From assembly GCA_030549495.1 (NCBI GenBank), contig JAUIRK010000799.1:1-64000 (forward strand): a stretch of DNA of 64,000 nucleotides. The letters run 5' to 3'. Below, in pieces: positions 30,001-45,000 of this stretch (positions are counted from its first letter, which is position 1; each line of letters starts with the position of its first letter). Both the position numbers and the translations under genes were made by a program. The notes under the pieces were generated by a model that saw nothing but the letters and a program-made list of their open reading frames with translations, was not told the DNA's origin and made no database searches. Source of the DNA: Nectonema munidae (lineage: Eukaryota > Nematomorpha > Nectonematoida > Nectonematidae).

Positions 30001-33000
30001 ATGCTTTGTAAAGACTTTTTATCACGATAAAACATTGCAGTGGTGCCATTTATATAAGCTCAAATGTAAATCTACAATGGATCGATGGTTAAAAATGATT
30101 AATAAAGCAACAACATCCAAAGAAGATACAGAAATAGGTAAACTAGGAATGGAACAATATGCAACTACTAGTTCATAAAACATGAAACATGTTCCCTCTT
30201 GTTCTGAACGGCAGAGTGAGTCAGCCAAAAAGAAATGCAAGTATCATCTTCAGTATTTGTCATATGATTTTATTAGTATTGGTGATGAAGAAGCTCCCGA
30301 CGCCATTTGTATACTTTGTCACACAAGATTAGCTAACAGTTCTTTGGCACCAGCAAAGTTGCAAAGACACATGCAGACCAGGTATAGTGACTATAAAGAT
30401 AAGGATAAATCTTTTTTTGAAAGGAAACTTAGCTTCTATAAAACTCGAAATGCTATGGTAAAGATATGCAGAACAGACAATGAAAAAGCAACTGAAGCGT
30501 CATATAAAGTATCTTACCATATTCTTTTTCATGGCGAAGCACACATTATTGGTGGTGAATCATTGATAAAACCTATATTGAAAGATGTAGTTTCACGTGT
30601 ATTTTATGAAAGGTCGTGACCGGACTGGCATCTGTGTTTGTTAGATATAACTTCAATAAAACAATTGAGCGCTATTTGCTTTTCTGAAATGCACTTCAGT
30701 GTGCACTGATGGAGGGAAGGCTATGCTAGGAAAATTATCTGGCGCTGTAACTAGAATAAAAATGTTGCAAAAAACTGCAACACTAATGATTGCACTCTTC
30801 ACAGATACGCATTAGTGACAAAAAGAATTTATTCTCGTAGTTTTAGACGAAGCCATGCAAATTATTAATTTTATTAAAACTCAGCCGTTTCAATCAAGAG
30901 TATTTAGTAAGGTGGCTCTCAAGAAGAAATATTCCGGTGAGATTAAAGAATTGCAGTTTTACTTTCTTGAACATAAATTTAATTTGTCAGACAGATTAAG
31001 AAATAATGTATGGTGTGCAAAACTAACTTATTTAGCAGATGTTTTTTCAAAATTAAATGAAACATGTCTTTCTCTACCAAAAAGGAAACAAACATTCTTC
31101 GAACTCAAGATATGTGATTTCGTAAATTACAGTACTCGGTTTCAGAAGTAGGGCATCGCTATTTTGATTGTTTTCCATTTCTTACTCAATTTCTTCAAGA
31201 GTCTGAAATGGAATTTGACGAAGAGACTCCCGACGAAATTGAAGATCATCTCAACAACTTATCCAGATCTCTTACTGAGTATTTTCCTAACAAAGAACAT
31301 TATTGGGGACGAAATTCATTCACAGTAACAAAAAAAACCAACAGGATTTCTGTCAGTGAATTATGAGAAATTAATACAAATTACATCCCGGTTCTCAATT
31401 AAAGACTTAATTGAGAGAAGTGCCACTAGATGTATTATGGGCTATTCTTGAAGAATATCGTGGAATATCCAAACAGGCCATGAAAATAATTCTCCCATTT
31501 ACGACAACATATTGATGTGACTCAGGATTTTCAAAATATGCTTGCACGAAAGTCAAGTATCGTAGCAGACTGGATGCCTTGAGAAAAAAGGCAAACTCCA
31601 AGGATACTTAAGTCAAACTCACTAAAATAAAATATTTTCTTTATCATAATAAATATTTGTTATTTAACGTTGTTGTAAAGTAAGAAATAAATTTATTTGA
31701 AGAAAAGTAGGCTTTACTTTCAACGAAGATAAAGAAATGTGAAGGCTTATATACTATTGAAATAGAGTGATTGTGGTTAGAGGGTTAGTTGTAAATTGCC
31801 AGTGAATTGTGAGCTTTAAATCTATGTTGTGAGGCACCACTTTATCTACAACATTCCAATTATGTTGTGAGGCACTCTATTTACAACAAACGTTCCAATT
31901 TATGGAAGGTGTGTTTCAAATAAAATGTTTCTTTTATTATAATAAGGTTTAATTTAAATGAGGCTTCCATTATATTATAAAGATGGAAGGGTTCTGCAAC
32001 AAAAAAAGTTTAGGAACCTCTGCTCTAGATGAAATTTTGAAATTTTGTTTTATAAACATTTTTCACACACACATTTTGTGTACTTTCTTGGCGTGGAATA
32101 GTTTTTTATTTTTGTATAATTTTTTAGTCTGAATGGAGCACATCGTTGGGTAAAAAGCCGAGCAGAAATGAATTCATGCAGCTCCTCATGAATATAGAGT
32201 ACATATTGATTAAAGTTTCACACTTAAAGCAAACCCATTTTGCAATGTAAGACTTCTTTTTACTTTACATATTTTCGCTTAGCTTTTTTGAATTTTATTT
32301 AGAATGTTAATTTTCACACCACTTTTTCTATTACCTTTTCCTTTGGATCAAATACCTGTACTAATATGCATAGATAACTCATTTCTACTAATTTTGGAGT
32401 ATACAAAACATTATAAGGGTAGCGTTATGTCTATCTGACCTATTTTATCAAAATGGTACCACTACCATGCCCCTCCCCTCAAACAGCGTCAGAGTTTATA
32501 TTTGAAGACTTTTCTGTTTCTTTAATTATTATCATTCTCACCTTCCATTTGCCCATGAGAGCTTGGTTTTCATCCCAGCTAGCCAGGTTCAACCAGTTGT
32601 CTGCACCGACGTCTTTAACTATTTCTTGCAGCAACTCTTCCAGCAAAAATTTTCATGAAGTCAGACATGAAAATAGGTAAATATGGGGCTAATGTTTTGC
32701 CGTAGGTTTTCCGCCTTTACCTAAATAGATGTAGCCCTGCAAGACAGTGGGCTTACTGATGTGGCTTAGCAGGCCAGTCAAACTGTTGTCCGTTTGATGG
32801 AACGAGGATCCACACCTCAATTTGATGTGTGCTGCAAGACTAGTGCCCTATAGCTCCTAGAGTTAACTTAGACGACTGCTCCAAGTTTAAAAGTACTACT
32901 TGTCTACACACACCTGCCACACAGTATGTTAAATTTAATTTTATATAATTAACTATGCGACGGTTAACTATATAAAATGAAATTGTTAAACTATTTATCA

Positions 33001-36000
33001 TCAAACTTTTTAAACTTTTATTTTGCAAATAAAAAAAGTCAACAAAGTCTTTTTCTAAAAAAACGTGTGTACAATAAGCAACATGTGTGTAAGAGTCTTT
33101 CTTAGTATTGAAAAATATAAATTCCGTTTGTCCATCATCATTTCGTATATCGTATAAAATTCTTTAGTAATATAACTTTTAGAAATATAAACATTAAAGA
33201 TGCAAAATGTTTTCTACGTGATTAACTTTAATTGACACTTTTATTTCAATGATTAAAAACTTTTTTTGATTAATTAAAAACTTTTTTTAATTAATTAAAA
33301 CTCTTATTAATGATTTCATTAATATCCCCAATAAAGTCTTACTAGACTTGTCTTGATCATAAGAAGGGGAGAGTTTTTGTTCAAATTGAAGAAGAAGAAG
33401 AAGAAGAATTTATTGAAAAAAACGCACTATTAAAAAAATTTACAATCAGAAATTTTTTTAATTTTATTATGATATTAACAATTGTAAATAATAGAAATGA
33501 AAATACCGCAAAACTTCAAAAGGCCATATAGCTTTTTTGTTCAAATTGGTTAAGAATTTTGGAAGTTTTATTCACAGAGGTCTCGAATGTCATATTTGAA
33601 GCGGTCCTAGTTTTGCCAATTTAAAGAATAATGCCCTCATTTTTACAGAATAAAAGTAATAAAGAGATTTTTAGTTATTTATTTATCATCAAATTTATCA
33701 ATAAATCGAGGTATTAATCATGTTACCCAAAAATACACTGTTGGGCATTTATATCACAAAACGAAAGGAATGAAATTTCATCTTCAATAACTTCTATTGT
33801 TAGTTAATCGGTATATTAGTTTGGTACATTATATTTTAAATGAATTTGGAAGTAAAGAAGCAATTTTTTAATATTATGAATTCAAAAAAACTTTTATTTT
33901 AAATTGAAACAAATTTTGATAATAAATTTTAAAAAATCAAATCACCTTGATAATAAATTTAAAAAAATCAAATCACAATTCCAAGTGCTGTATACAACAC
34001 CCTGAAAATTTTAACATTCAACCAAATAAAAAAAATATAAATTCTTAATGACTATATGACACACAACTTTCAAACAATAGTGCTCCTAGTTTCCTTCTAC
34101 GCTTTCAGGCATTGGTTTTGGAAAACTTTCAAGCGCTTACTTCAATTTAAATATCTTCATCTCTTTTCCGTATATTAAGAATTAAAGACATTGTCTTGGA
34201 TAGCGCTGTTGAGTACAATACTGGAAAAGGAATGGCACTGAGTGTTGAGGCTTGCCGCTGCCCTCTAGGCTATCAAGGATTGTCGTGTGAAGTAAGTAAT
34301 ATTTTCTCATGATTATGACATCGATGTTTGCATGATCAAATTAATAAAAAACAATTAGTTCACTTTTAAATATAACTAATGAAATGATCTAGTGAACTTA
34401 TTTTTGCTATAAAATTCCTATTTTTTAACTTTATAGAAAAAAGTTTTATTTTAGGAAAAAAATTTGACATAAAATAATTTATCATTATTTCAAGCATATG
34501 TCTTTTGAGGGAAAAGTAACAGATTCAAGTATAAAAATTTTAATTTTGAATATTAAAAATAGCGTTTTTTTTATCTTTTTGAATTTTGACAACTGAAAAA
34601 ATATTTTTTTTAAATTTATATTTACTTTTAAATAATTTTGCCTTTTTGAAAAGTTCAAAAAATTCCAAAAGAAATGCCATATGAGTATAAAATTAGTTGT
34701 GTGAAATTTTTTTAAGAGTAGACAAAAATCAACTCTATTATCTTTTGTTCGAGATGCTAATTGGACAATTTTATCCTTGATGTTATTCAAGTTCCAATAT
34801 TTAAATCGGTAGAAAGTTATCCAATAAATTGAAACATATAATGTTCACTGAATCTGCAATATCACTAATCGCAACATTTCGCAATAAGCAATGGAAGGGA
34901 ACGTTAAATTTTATATATTTTGTTTTCTTTTACAAAGAAATGCTTGACTGGCTACACGAGAGTAAAGAACTCATTCGACAAAAACGCGTGCATTCCGTGT
35001 GACTGCAACCGCAAATCCTCTCAATGCGATCCTGAGACGGGTGTTTGCCTGGTAGAACATTCATTCTCTTTATGCAGTTGGATTGATTGAAACTTTTTTT
35101 AGAATTGCGAAAAAAATACAGCTGGTCCAAGATGCGAAAGTTGCAAAGATGGCTTCTATAGGACCTCTCTCAATGAAGAATGCCAGCCGTGCCCATGCAT
35201 CAATGTCAATGGAAGAAAGTAAGCAGTGATTTAGAAGTTGAACTCTTTATTACAGGGTGGGCAAACCGCGATCCACGATTAATGTTCTTGCTCGATTTTA
35301 TAATTAATTTGGAAAATAATATTAATGGGAAATTTTACCCAGCAAAATAATTTGCATTGCTTTTTTCAAAATGATTACAGACAAGTTTTAAAAATTATGC
35401 GAAATAACCATGAATTAAAAAATCAGGTAGTATACATTATAGACTGAGAAACAGATATTTACAATTTACCAATATGATTTTGAATTCTCATCCAACCAAT
35501 TGTATATTGCATCCCGCTAAACCTTACATAGACTTATATACGACTGCATCTGAAATTTATTGGTACGCCTAAATATGCAGCTTTTTTTATAAAAATGTTA
35601 GCACCAATTTCTTATATCTCCGAAGAAATTTTATGAACTTTCCTCATTAGGATACACCTATTTCAGTATCAATTATGAATATACTAAACTTATTTTACTA
35701 ATTTCAAGTATTCGTTCTCTAAATATGTCAATAATTGAATATTTTTAATATGCACCTTATAAAAATGAAGCAAGTCTAATTCAAGTAATCGAATATATTT
35801 GTGTTCTGGCAAGACAACTAGGGAGACACAAAAATCTATACAAATAGGCATCATATATTGGCATACAAATGTAGAAATCAATTCAAGAATCTGATATTTA
35901 TGAATAAAAAAATTACTTTTTTCAATTATGCATCAAATATAGAAAACATTGTGTAAGTAGCAGAATTTTTCTGTCGAATAACCCCAATGCGTTCTTTGGT

Positions 36001-39000
36001 TAAATCCAAGTCAAAAATATATTGAAGCCTAAAGTGAGTGCGCTTTTAAGACATGGTCACGTATGCATTGCAAAACTAAAAATGTAGCCCGGTCTTAAAG
36101 CTAAAAAATAAATGTAGGGTTGGTAGGACGATTTATTTTTTAGATGCGAGTGTGGCCGAGTCCAAAATTTGAAAATGTTGTGCGGCCTGGGTGAGGACAA
36201 ATGTTTACAAATGACACAAAGCTTTATACTACGCGTATATCAAATTGCGAAACTCGGCTATAGAGGGAACTATGGCGACAGATATAAGCTGCGGGCTAAC
36301 CACCAATGCGCATCCACAATGTGTGTTTTTTGGTGGCCAGAAAACCCGCTATCCGAAAATTGGGTCTCAAGCCAGTTAATAGTTAGTTTGTTATAATAGT
36401 AACTACAAATAGATATAATAGTTTTATAGCGATTAAAAATAACAGTTTTTGCATGCTATTCTCTCAAATGAGAGACCCGATTTTCTCAGACCGTGTTTTC
36501 CTATTTTTTTTCTAGGAAAATTCTTTACTATCTTATACTTAATCTAAATGTTATGTCTGAATTAATCTTAATTAAGCAATTTATGCCTTTCTAAAGCTTT
36601 TTTAGAGGACTTAATCAGTTTTTTACAATTTCAGACTTTAATATTCAATGGGAATTTATGACCGAGTATTCGAAAACCGATTTTACCAAAACGAAGTTTC
36701 TGAGACCGAGTTCTCGTAGCCCTCTATTATATATATATTCTAGTGATGTACTAGTAGCTTGATTATGCGCATAGTAGAACCTCATACAGTATAAACGTAC
36801 AGTATAGACCTCGATATCTGAAAGTTTTCAAGTATCAAAACGGGCAATATGTCTCCATAACTAGTATTCACGTATAAAAGCTTGCCTATATTAAATATGT
36901 AGATAAATTCCAACAATGCATTTTTTTTATCGTTTTTACTTTTTTTTTAAATATATTTTGCGTAATCTAAGTAATAAGTTTAACATCAAATTAAGATCAG
37001 ACTGTCAAATTGCACAACCTGACAAATATCATGACTACTGCCTTACGATTTGGATACGCTAGGTTCAAACTGTATATGTCATATGCGGATTAGGAAAATG
37101 CGCCTTGGGAAATAAGTACCTTAGTACTTCCGTACCAAATAGAATCAGTTGGTATATTTCCCAGATGATTCTTCCCAGCGATTTTGCATGGAATCACGGC
37201 CTACACACATATGAATGAATGACGACGTTTAATTCCACTATACTCTTTTCTTTTTAGAGCTGGCTGTCACATCGATCCATATGACAGTCAATTAACTTGT
37301 GACGTCTGTCCACCTGGATATCAAGGAAGACGATGCGAAAAGTAGGAGTGTCCTAATTATAATAATATTAACACTAAACCCCTAACCATTTCTCGCCTAA
37401 CTCACGTGCACACTTTAATTCTTTGCTTTCAGCCTTCTAATCAACACTCTACTAATTCTATTTGTATGTTCCCTATTTATAGAATGTATTTTATATATAT
37501 TTACTTATACACATCACTATTATACATATAGATTCATTATTTTAACACTACACGTGCAATAATCGGACACAGCTGTGCAATACGGTGAAATATGACATGT
37601 GATGACATCGAATAAATCTGCTTTTTTAAATGATAATAAGAATCACATATTTATCATACATATGATTGTGTTAAACAAATTGAACTTTTCTTTTTTAGAT
37701 TTTACCTGTGCCCGCCTAAGTAACTTTTAATTTTCTTCTAATGGTGATGGGCTTATTTTTTGGGGCTAAATGTTTCAAATACTCTTTTAATTTAATATTT
37801 TTACACATGTCCGAAATTATATTAACTTTTCTAGATTTCCTCAAGTTTAATCCATTAGTTCTTAGATATTCATTCAATAAGATTTTCTTCATAAAAAGGT
37901 TCTAATTGAATAATTTTGATAATGAAGCGAAAAAATAAACATACCAAAATCTGATATCATATGAGATTTTTAGTTACTCATTCCATCATCCTCTTTCCAA
38001 GAATTTTTTTCACGTTTGCATAAATTTAGACTTTCAGCTTATTATCCTATTTATTGTGCAACCTTGACTTTTGCTACAGATATATAATAGTACATTTCAC
38101 TACTTACCCTTTTGCTTTTATATACTTAACGGTTTTTTGTCTATTATGAGGGCTGTACGGCAACGATTTTTCAACAATAGACATCCTTTCTAAGCTTTCC
38201 AAGGTATTAACGGTCTTAACTCAAACCCAGATATAATAAATACCTTTATTTTCTGCTAAAAATTAATACATAGTTATTGTGGAGATTTAGGAAACAAGCA
38301 TGATTTTAACTTTCTTAACTCTCTGCCTTAAATGAGAACCAATTTAGTAAGTCAAATCTTAAAATAATCTATCATTTGCCTACGAGTTGATAAAAATTGA
38401 AGAGAGTAGATCTTTGAAATCCTTATTGTGAATAGTATTTACGTGATATTTTAGTTAGATGCTCAAAATCAATAACGAAAATAAAATTATTTTTTTTAAA
38501 TATAAAAATTTTAATTTTTCTTTTGAAAATATAATATATATGCAAATTTAAAATTGGAAAGAGCACAAATTTTTGGCGCCCACCATCATCAAGAAACAAT
38601 ACATTTGGAGCATACCTATAATTGATTGCCACCTGTCTTAGGGACTCAAAGAAAATTTATTTTCATTGATTTTAATTTCGTTTAAAAATAAATAAATTCA
38701 ACTAAAATCAGTGTTTGACAGATTAACTAAATCTAGTTAATTATTATTGCTATCTAAATTGCAGAGAAACTAATTAACAAAGTTTCAGCTGAGTTAATAT
38801 TTTTAATCAAACACAGAAAAAATTAGTTACCTATCTTTACTATAACTTTAGCATTTTTGCAAAATTTCATATTAAGTTCTCTTTTAATTAAACAAGTGTT
38901 TCAATTATTATTAGTATAATATTTTTAAAAATCGTGTTTGCGTTTATTTAATTAAAAATATATGAAAATGGGTACATTGAATTTATAATCAACAATTATG

Positions 39001-42000
39001 TTATGTCGGTGAAACTTTTCAAATAAATCAATAAATAGGGAAAAATTATTTTTTAACCCTTTGACGCTCAATGGCAGACTATGGTGTCCCATAAGTTATA
39101 AAACTTATTGATAAAGAGATAAGTGGACTACGATTCGTTTTCAAAAATGTTGTCCTTAAAATATTAAAATATATTTCTAGGCGATTTTATGGGAAGTTGT
39201 AAGGGATAGAACAATTATTTAGAATATTATATTTACCAATAAACAAAATATTAGTTTTATGAATGATGGCGAACAAATTTTTTATGTTCTTACATCCCAA
39301 ATTGAAGATTATTGTCGCATAAAACAAAAATCGTCCGCTTTAAGGTATAAAAACTCATTAGAAAATAAGTTTGGACATCAAAGGTTGTAATGTTTAGTTT
39401 TTAAAAATATGTTACGGTCGAATATATATAGATCGATCGGTTTGATAGGTCAATAATGACTTACGTAGATATTTACAGAAGACACGGTTATGTAAGCTTG
39501 TTGCCTTTTTCTGACATTGGAAGATATCGTGTTAGAACTCCTTAAATTGTAAAATAATGGTGAAGAAGTTCTAAAAGATCTTAATTTGATCCAATGAAAA
39601 CTCGTTCTTTGTATATGTAAAGAGGCTATACTTGACTACTTGATGAAAAGCTTTTTACTTTATTAGAAGCGTGACTATGGGATTTGCTCTGAATTATCCA
39701 AGGATGAAGAGTTTGCGGTAAAGTTAAGCCTAAAACTGCACCTTACTATCTTTTAAAATGCACGTACACTTTTTCTGAGCACATATGATGATTTTTTTTA
39801 AAAGCACCATCACCTTTTTCTCTACTTCTATTTTAAAAAAAATCGCTTTTTTTATTCACCAGTATTGTTATCCTTTCTCTAAATATATCGATAATATTGG
39901 GTTTTCAAAATAAACTTCCAAAAAATTTATCCAATAATAATAATTAACAGTAGGGTATAATTTGATTCAACAAATAAAAAAAATTTTTTTTATAAAATAT
40001 ATTTTTTTGCCAATTATTTATTTAAAATATATCCATATGTTAAATTAAAACATTAAACTCTTTCTAAGCGGTACTCTAATTAAAAGAGGCGTTATTTTTC
40101 AAATTACCTGTAGGAATTGTGGCTTTGAAGTGCTAATCAAATATGAGTCAATTATTTTGTCGAGTATTGCTGATCCATTATAAATCCACGTAAATTTATA
40201 CATAGCGCCTGACTATAAAATCAATAATTAACCTCAATTAGAACATTTAAAAATTTTCACGAATTTATTTTACATGGTATAAATGCCAGTAAACCAGGTT
40301 AAGAAATAGGTTTACACATATATATATATATATATATATACATATATAGTGTTATATACTCATCTTTAGTTCTATTTCACTTTTTTGCATTTCAATTTTC
40401 TTCTTTTTGCCATTCTACTTTGCCTTTTTGCAATTTAATTCACCTTTCTCAAATTTCACTAACCACAATCTAGTTTTTATTATTTCCAATATAAGATTAG
40501 AATTGGAATACGTCAAACTAGGATTGCAAAAAAAATAAAATAGAATTGTCAAAATACAAAATAGAACTAAACACGGTCTATTTTAATGACAATTCTAAGC
40601 TTTTATGATTTTGATCTCCAAAAGGGTTCGTTACTTTATCATAACCAAGAGATGTGTAATTTCATATTCAATCGAAAAGATAACAGACTTTTCAAGATTT
40701 ATTGATTTTTTTGATCGAAGGTAGTAAAAATTGGATTGGAATCCCACATGAATCACTTGAAACTGCAAGTAAATTAGACAAAAAAGCATGACTTTCGGTT
40801 TGAAATGACAAATATGCTTGGTATTTTGAAAACAACAACTTCTAAAATACAATTTTTTTGTATTTGCGCTGGCCTTAAAAGTCTACATTTTCTGGATTTA
40901 ATTTGCTTATGCAGTCAACCTTGTAGTATTATTCTATTAGAGCTACACATTTTTGTTTATTTAATTTTAACGCTATAAAGAACATTTTTACATCAAATTA
41001 ATAGGAATTTTGACATGGATTTTATTGCAAAGTTTTTTTTTGAAAATTTTCAATCTCTTTTTCACAATGAAAACAATAATTACGCAAATTGAATCAATTT
41101 TTTGCTAACATCTTTAATTATGTAAAAATGTGTACCTGCAATCACGCCCGCAAAGTTCAAGGGGAAAGCAGTTTAAAGCTAATTGTAGTTCGTGTCAATA
41201 AATTTATGGCGATTTCAACTCCGATTAATTCTTTTAAATTGCTTTTTTATCTTCGTTATGAATTTTAATAACTCATTCTTCCCATTTTATTTCATAAAAT
41301 GATAGAACAAAGAAGTAAAATTTTTTATAATGTTTGAGTATGATAAAAACTACTACAGCATAATTTTAATAAAGTTCGAGTCGGTTCAATAAAATGAGTT
41401 GTCGGAGTGAATTTTACCCAATAGTCTGACCTACAATAAAATATTATTATAACACAAGTTACTATTAAAAACGAAAGATACAAAAATTTGTGCAGATGTT
41501 AATTATTTTAGTGCCTTGTAAAAGTTACTGAGTTTTTTTGAAGTGGACCTTATTTTGAATACGTTTATTTTCACCAAATTGTGATCGAATGCTTGCTAAA
41601 AATATGTATATATACCTTTTAATACTTTTTTTGATTGATATCTCAAAATAATAATTATAAAAGCACATTTTTCAGACTTCTTTAGAGAAACAATATCTCC
41701 ATTCCTTGGGCTTTCTTTCAATGCAGCCCCTTTTTAGGGGAAAACTGTATTTAAAATCCGAAGTATTTCCTTTTAATGCCGGGAGGAATCCTGAGGTTTA
41801 AATTTTTGGAGCGTCTGAATTTTATTATGATTTAAAAACTTTCTTATAACTAAAACATTTTTAGCAATAAAGGGGAGAAGAAGGGAAGGGAAAAGGTTCC
41901 AAAAGAAAATGAATTCTATCAAGTGGGATTTGGCAAAAAGGTGCTTTAGCGATTCTGACTTTTCAGATAAAAGGCTAAATTCCTATATATACATACAATC

Positions 42001-45000
42001 ATAAAATATACCTCAAATAAAACCATGTGCTCAAATTCATGGGTTTTTCTTAAAAATTCAAAATCGCCTATTATAAAGGAATCAGGTATATATGACGCCC
42101 CCTACCAGAGGGGGGGGGTGTGGTAAACTAATTCTAGATGCTCTGTATTAAAAATAGAGCGAGAAGTAAAAATCACGACGGCAAAAATTTAAAAATTTTT
42201 GGGACGTTATTTATGTATGATCCCAAAGTAAAAAATGTCCAAAATCTTTTACCTTTTTTTCAAAACTTTAATTTGAATTATTAAGTTCATTTATATCCAA
42301 TAAATTCTAGCTGAAAATTTTCTCTTTTTCAGATTCCATATTACATAAAAGAGGATTCATTACCCATTCTTCGATTTAGAGCTCAAACAAATAGTCAATT
42401 CCTAACAATAAGTGATCATTCAGCTGAGATTTATGATTAGAAAAGTTTTTACTTTGATTGAAATTCTGACTTTATTAAAAGTAGGTTTTTGTAAAAAGAT
42501 AAGAACAATTGTTTATTTATCTACAATGTGGGAATATTTTCTAAAAAATTCCCCCAAAAAGTATCAATCCCCTACGGTTAACAAACCCTGTTCTGAATAA
42601 TCGACCGTCTTAATTAAGTTTAAATTATGTTAAGCTAGCTCTTTTTTTTGCGTATTTAGATCTTATTTGGATTAGTTAATAACACGTAGTTTAACTCACT
42701 TCCAATTTCAGTAAAACTACTAAAATATTTTGTGTCCTTATTAAAGAAATGTCTTTTTTGAAGAAATTTCTAATTCATTACAAATTGATACTTCAGACTA
42801 AAATATTCATCCCAATAGATTGGCCTTAAGGAGATGTCTTCTGGAAGAAGTTTCACTCTATTTTATTTTTTTAGATGGCGTTTTACACACTTTGATCACT
42901 TTTCCTTTTTCTACAGTGCTTATAATATGTCATTTTGATAGTTTGAGTACTTCACCTAGTTAATTAGACTACAATAATAAATAAAATAAGCGATAATGAC
43001 ATCTTTATATATAGGTGAATAGAGTTGAAGGATAGATTGATCCTTTGAAAATGTAAAATCTACACTTACTATGCTTCTTATTAGCTCAAAATCAATTTAA
43101 TAATTTGAGGACAAATCAAATGACCCCTCGAATCTATTCCCATTTGTAAGAGCTGTAAATCAATTCTATTTTTTTATAAAAAAATTATTTCAAAGATTGA
43201 ATTATTGTCATGATAAAAGCTGATTAGATGGTGAAGGAGAAAATGAAAATATATAATTAAGAGCTGAAAAACTTTCTGCCCAACTTAAATTATTTTGGGG
43301 AGAAAAAATTTAGTTAATGTTTATATAATAGGATTGTATACTAAGTAATCTAAGATAAGTATAAAAATGAGCTAAAAATAGATTTAAAAAATCTAATGTT
43401 TGATTGACATCACAATAGCCAATTATGTCTATCTTTGGTTCTAAATATGTTTGGGAACAGCTATTTTCATCTCGGCAAATACAAAAACTTGCCATAGAAC
43501 AAGGCTGATAGACCAACACTTGATGGTTTTAACTAGTAATTTTTTAAGTCAATATTGTAGTTAAAATTTTATTTTTTTTCAAACAAATTTCCCTTTTATT
43601 TCCATAAAAAAACTTTATTGTACGGAACATATGGCAACAATGCAAGATCCCTGCTTCCCAAAAGCTAGTTTGAGTTTGCTACTCATGCTAATATGAACTT
43701 TTGAAAATTGTAGACTTGTTTTCTCTGAAGAAAGTTTATTATCATCTGGATATTTCGCATAATCATATAATACATCAATTGAAAGCTTATTGTTTCTCGA
43801 CTTAACAATATATCAAATTTTAGAAAACATTTCATAGTTTTTCACCATTTACTATTATTTAACTAAAATTGGTAATAAAATTTAGTGAAAATTTGGTCAT
43901 TTACGAATAGCATAAAATATATCTATAAATATTTTTAACCATTATATATGGTATCATTACAAAAACATTAATTTTTGTGTGAATATATGCTAGGTTATTT
44001 TGAAAAAAACACTCAATTTTTTGATATACTCAGTCCAATTTTTTTGTTTCTCCAATACCAATTATTTTGGATTCCAATAGAACCATTATTTTTAATTTTC
44101 AATTCGATTTGATATTTAAGTCTACCAAATAATATTTTCATGAGAACTCCAGTCCAAATTTTTGCTGGACTCTCAAGAACAGAACATTTCATGGATACCG
44201 GATGGTAACTTGTGACTAAAGTGATGACTACAGGGTTTGGAAAATATACTTGCCAACTTGTTATGGTTAAGAATATTTTTCGTTCTCGGTCATGAGAACC
44301 CAAATTTTTTTTTAGTTTTGGATACGTCATATACATATTATTGTTTCTGTCATGCTGATTCGGAATATACTATTTATATTCGATTACAATTGAAAAATAA
44401 GAAAATTTGAAAAGTTAGATTTAAATAATTTTTTCCACTTTTTGTTATCTTTATTGCCACAACAAATATACATATGTGTTTTGGTTATGTTAAAATAAGT
44501 TATATAATGAATTATAAACATAAAAAATACTTCCAGCTTTAGTTTTGTCATTTTTTTTTATTATATAACAATTTTTAGCTCCTATGATTTATTTACAAAT
44601 TTGTTTAAAACATTTCTGTACTTTTCAAATTCAATTAAGCTTTTTATTTTTTACAGATTGTAGAAATTTAAAATTTTTAATTTGATTTCGGCATTTCATT
44701 GTACGGTAATGATAATTAGAATTTTTAAAATGAAGCTTATAATAACATTGGAAACTGCAATATTTATATAATCGTTTTTATATTATATGAATTTTTCAAT
44801 AGTTTGTTTAAAATTAAGACAAAAGTAATATTTTAGTAACTGAAATTTTGTCAACTTTGGCACAACTCAGAGACAAGCATTCATAATTAGATTCAAATTG
44901 ATGAAATGATGAATGAGCTTATTTATTTGGTTTATTATGCGATTCAAGGACTAAAAAATTAATTTGTTGAGCTCTAAATCAAGTTTTAGCGGATTCTAAC

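Larger units (their letters stand above)
32247..34179. other. Intron, exon 16 to 17
   Basis: 1.9 kb with two short tandem repeats. The stretch 32690-32900 is less AT-rich (CCCTGCAAGACAGTGGGCTT, GGAACGAGGATCCACACC) and looks like an unidentified dispersed repeat. Confidence 0.5.

Noticed and set aside
32453-32680. 75-aa open frame near exon 16
   Set aside because: No homology that I can see; it lies in an intron next to unclassified repeat-like sequence.
41115-41170. Cys-containing peptide [10 protein letters not shown] as a possible laminin-EGF exon
   Set aside because: No acceptor AG before it, no further cysteines in frame and no suitable donor; phase does not fit the 37341-to-52636 junction.
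44013-44336. 107-aa open frame on the minus strand in the 15.3-kb intron
   Set aside because: Composition is less biased than most, but I recognise no family; a transposon or organelle-derived origin was considered and could not be supported.
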